From assembly GCA_013698435.1 (NCBI GenBank), contig JACCVA010000311.1:1-6556 (forward strand): a stretch of 6,556 bases of DNA, given 5' to 3'. Under the pieces are notes generated by a model. That model searched no databases. It saw only the letters and a program-made list of their open reading frames with translations, and was not told the origin of the DNA. A program made the position numbers and the translations under genes. This document shows, in pieces, positions 6,391 to 6,556 of this stretch (the first letter of the stretch is position 1; every line of letters starts with the position of its first letter). Source of the stretch: Nocardioidaceae bacterium. GTDB taxonomy: Bacteria; Actinomycetota; Actinomycetes; Propionibacteriales; Nocardioidaceae.

Positions 6391-6512
6391 ACGGCGTACG
6401 GTCAGGTGGAGCCAGCCTAACCGGCCCAGCCGACCGGCACGCGCGAGCGGCCGGGCGCCCGCCAGCGGCCACAAGTTACGCTAGGTGACGCAGAATCGAT
6501 CTCCATCCGACG

Positions 6513-6516
6513 GGAG
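6513..6516 (+). promoter_or_regulatory. Ribosome binding site of crgA
   Basis: GGAG, within CGGGAG (6511-6516), lies five bases before the GTG at 6522. It supports that GTG as a true start even though only a few codons are visible. Confidence 0.55.
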
Positions 6517-6521
6517 CTGTC

Positions 6522-6556
6522 GTGCCAGAGTCACGTCCACGCAAGAAGCCCGAGTA
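6522..6556 (+). CDS. crgA: Start of cell-division protein CrgA (3' end outside window)
   Basis: Only 11 complete codons are visible: a GTG start followed by PESRPRKKPE. This matches the conserved basic N-terminus of actinobacterial CrgA, which typically reads MPKSK/R-x-RKK. CrgA is a small protein with two membrane helices that takes part in septum formation and interacts with FtsZ and penicillin-binding proteins in mycobacteria. Its position next to a DUF881 gene and close to pknB is the expected synteny. A Shine-Dalgarno GGAG sits five bases upstream. The call rests on a short N-terminal match plus context; the membrane helices are beyond the window. Confidence 0.75.
   Translation, partial: MPESRPRKKPE

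Larger units (their letters stand above)
6379..6521. promoter_or_regulatory. Divergent intergenic region between DUF881 gene and crgA, weak promoter candidates
   Basis: These 143 bases separate two diverging genes, so at least one promoter in each direction is expected. For crgA, TACGCT (6477-6482) fits an actinobacterial -10 box, giving a leader of roughly 30 bases; no convincing -35 box lies 16-18 bases upstream. On the minus strand, TAGGCT (6419-6414) is a possible -10 box for the DUF881 gene, again without a clear -35. A second minus-strand match, TAGCGT (6483-6478), overlaps the crgA candidate. The middle (6421-6470) is extremely GC-rich, with several GGCC and GGGCGCCC self-complementary words. 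The presence of a promoter region is likely; the exact boxes are uncertain. Confidence 0.35.

Noticed and set aside
6379..6474. ATG at 6474 as the start of the DUF881 gene
   Set aside because: It adds 32 Arg/Leu/Gly-rich residues from a very GC-rich stretch that probably holds the divergent promoters. The GTG at 6378 has a well-placed GGGAG.
1..6556. Mobile elements, CRISPR arrays, tRNA or rRNA genes, phage or defence genes
   Set aside because: No terminal inverted repeats, transposase motifs, spaced direct repeats or RNA gene signatures were seen; nearly all bases belong to the conserved envelope genes.

Overview
The window is a high-GC segment of an actinobacterial chromosome carrying the conserved cell-envelope and cell-division signalling locus: pstP (3' part), rodA/ftsW, pbpA, pknB, then a DUF881 membrane protein gene on the opposite strand, and the first codons of crgA. 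Gene content, a strong bias for G or C at third codon positions and very tight packing all point to Actinomycetota. A member of the Nocardioidaceae/Propionibacteriales is my best guess, because there is a single PASTA kinase with three PASTA repeats and no pknA, but I cannot confirm this from the sequence alone.

Layout. Positions 2-877 encode the end of a PP2C-type Ser/Thr phosphatase: the last metal-binding Asp-Asn motif, a cytoplasmic linker, one membrane helix, a small extracytoplasmic domain and a long Ser/Thr-rich tail. Its stop overlaps the ATG of the SEDS glycosyltransferase rodA/ftsW (874-2253) as ATGA. That gene overlaps the class B penicillin-binding protein gene pbpA (2250-3710) in the same way. 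pbpA in turn overlaps, again as ATGA, a 26-codon mini-ORF (3707-3787) that ends two bases before the ATG of pknB (3790-5583). All plus-strand genes therefore look like one translationally coupled unit. A perfect 24-bp palindrome (5595-5618) lies 11 bases beyond the pknB stop and contains the stop of the convergent DUF881 gene (5599-6378, minus). A 143-bp divergent intergenic region follows, then the start of crgA (6522 to the window end, plus).

How the genes fit together. In the characterised mycobacterial and streptomycete versions of this locus, PknB senses cell-wall material through extracytoplasmic PASTA domains and phosphorylates envelope and division proteins, PstP reverses this, and the RodA-PbpA pair polymerises and cross-links peptidoglycan. 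CrgA is a small membrane protein of the division apparatus. DUF881 proteins keep company with crgA but have no established function.

This is mostly a well-known locus, not a new system. The points that deserve a second look are the mini-ORF bridging pbpA and pknB, the palindrome shared by two convergent gene ends, the Ser/Thr/Pro-rich extracytoplasmic tails on both the kinase and the phosphatase, a recurring acidic-Thr motif in three of the proteins, and the absence of trpG between pknB and the DUF881 gene.
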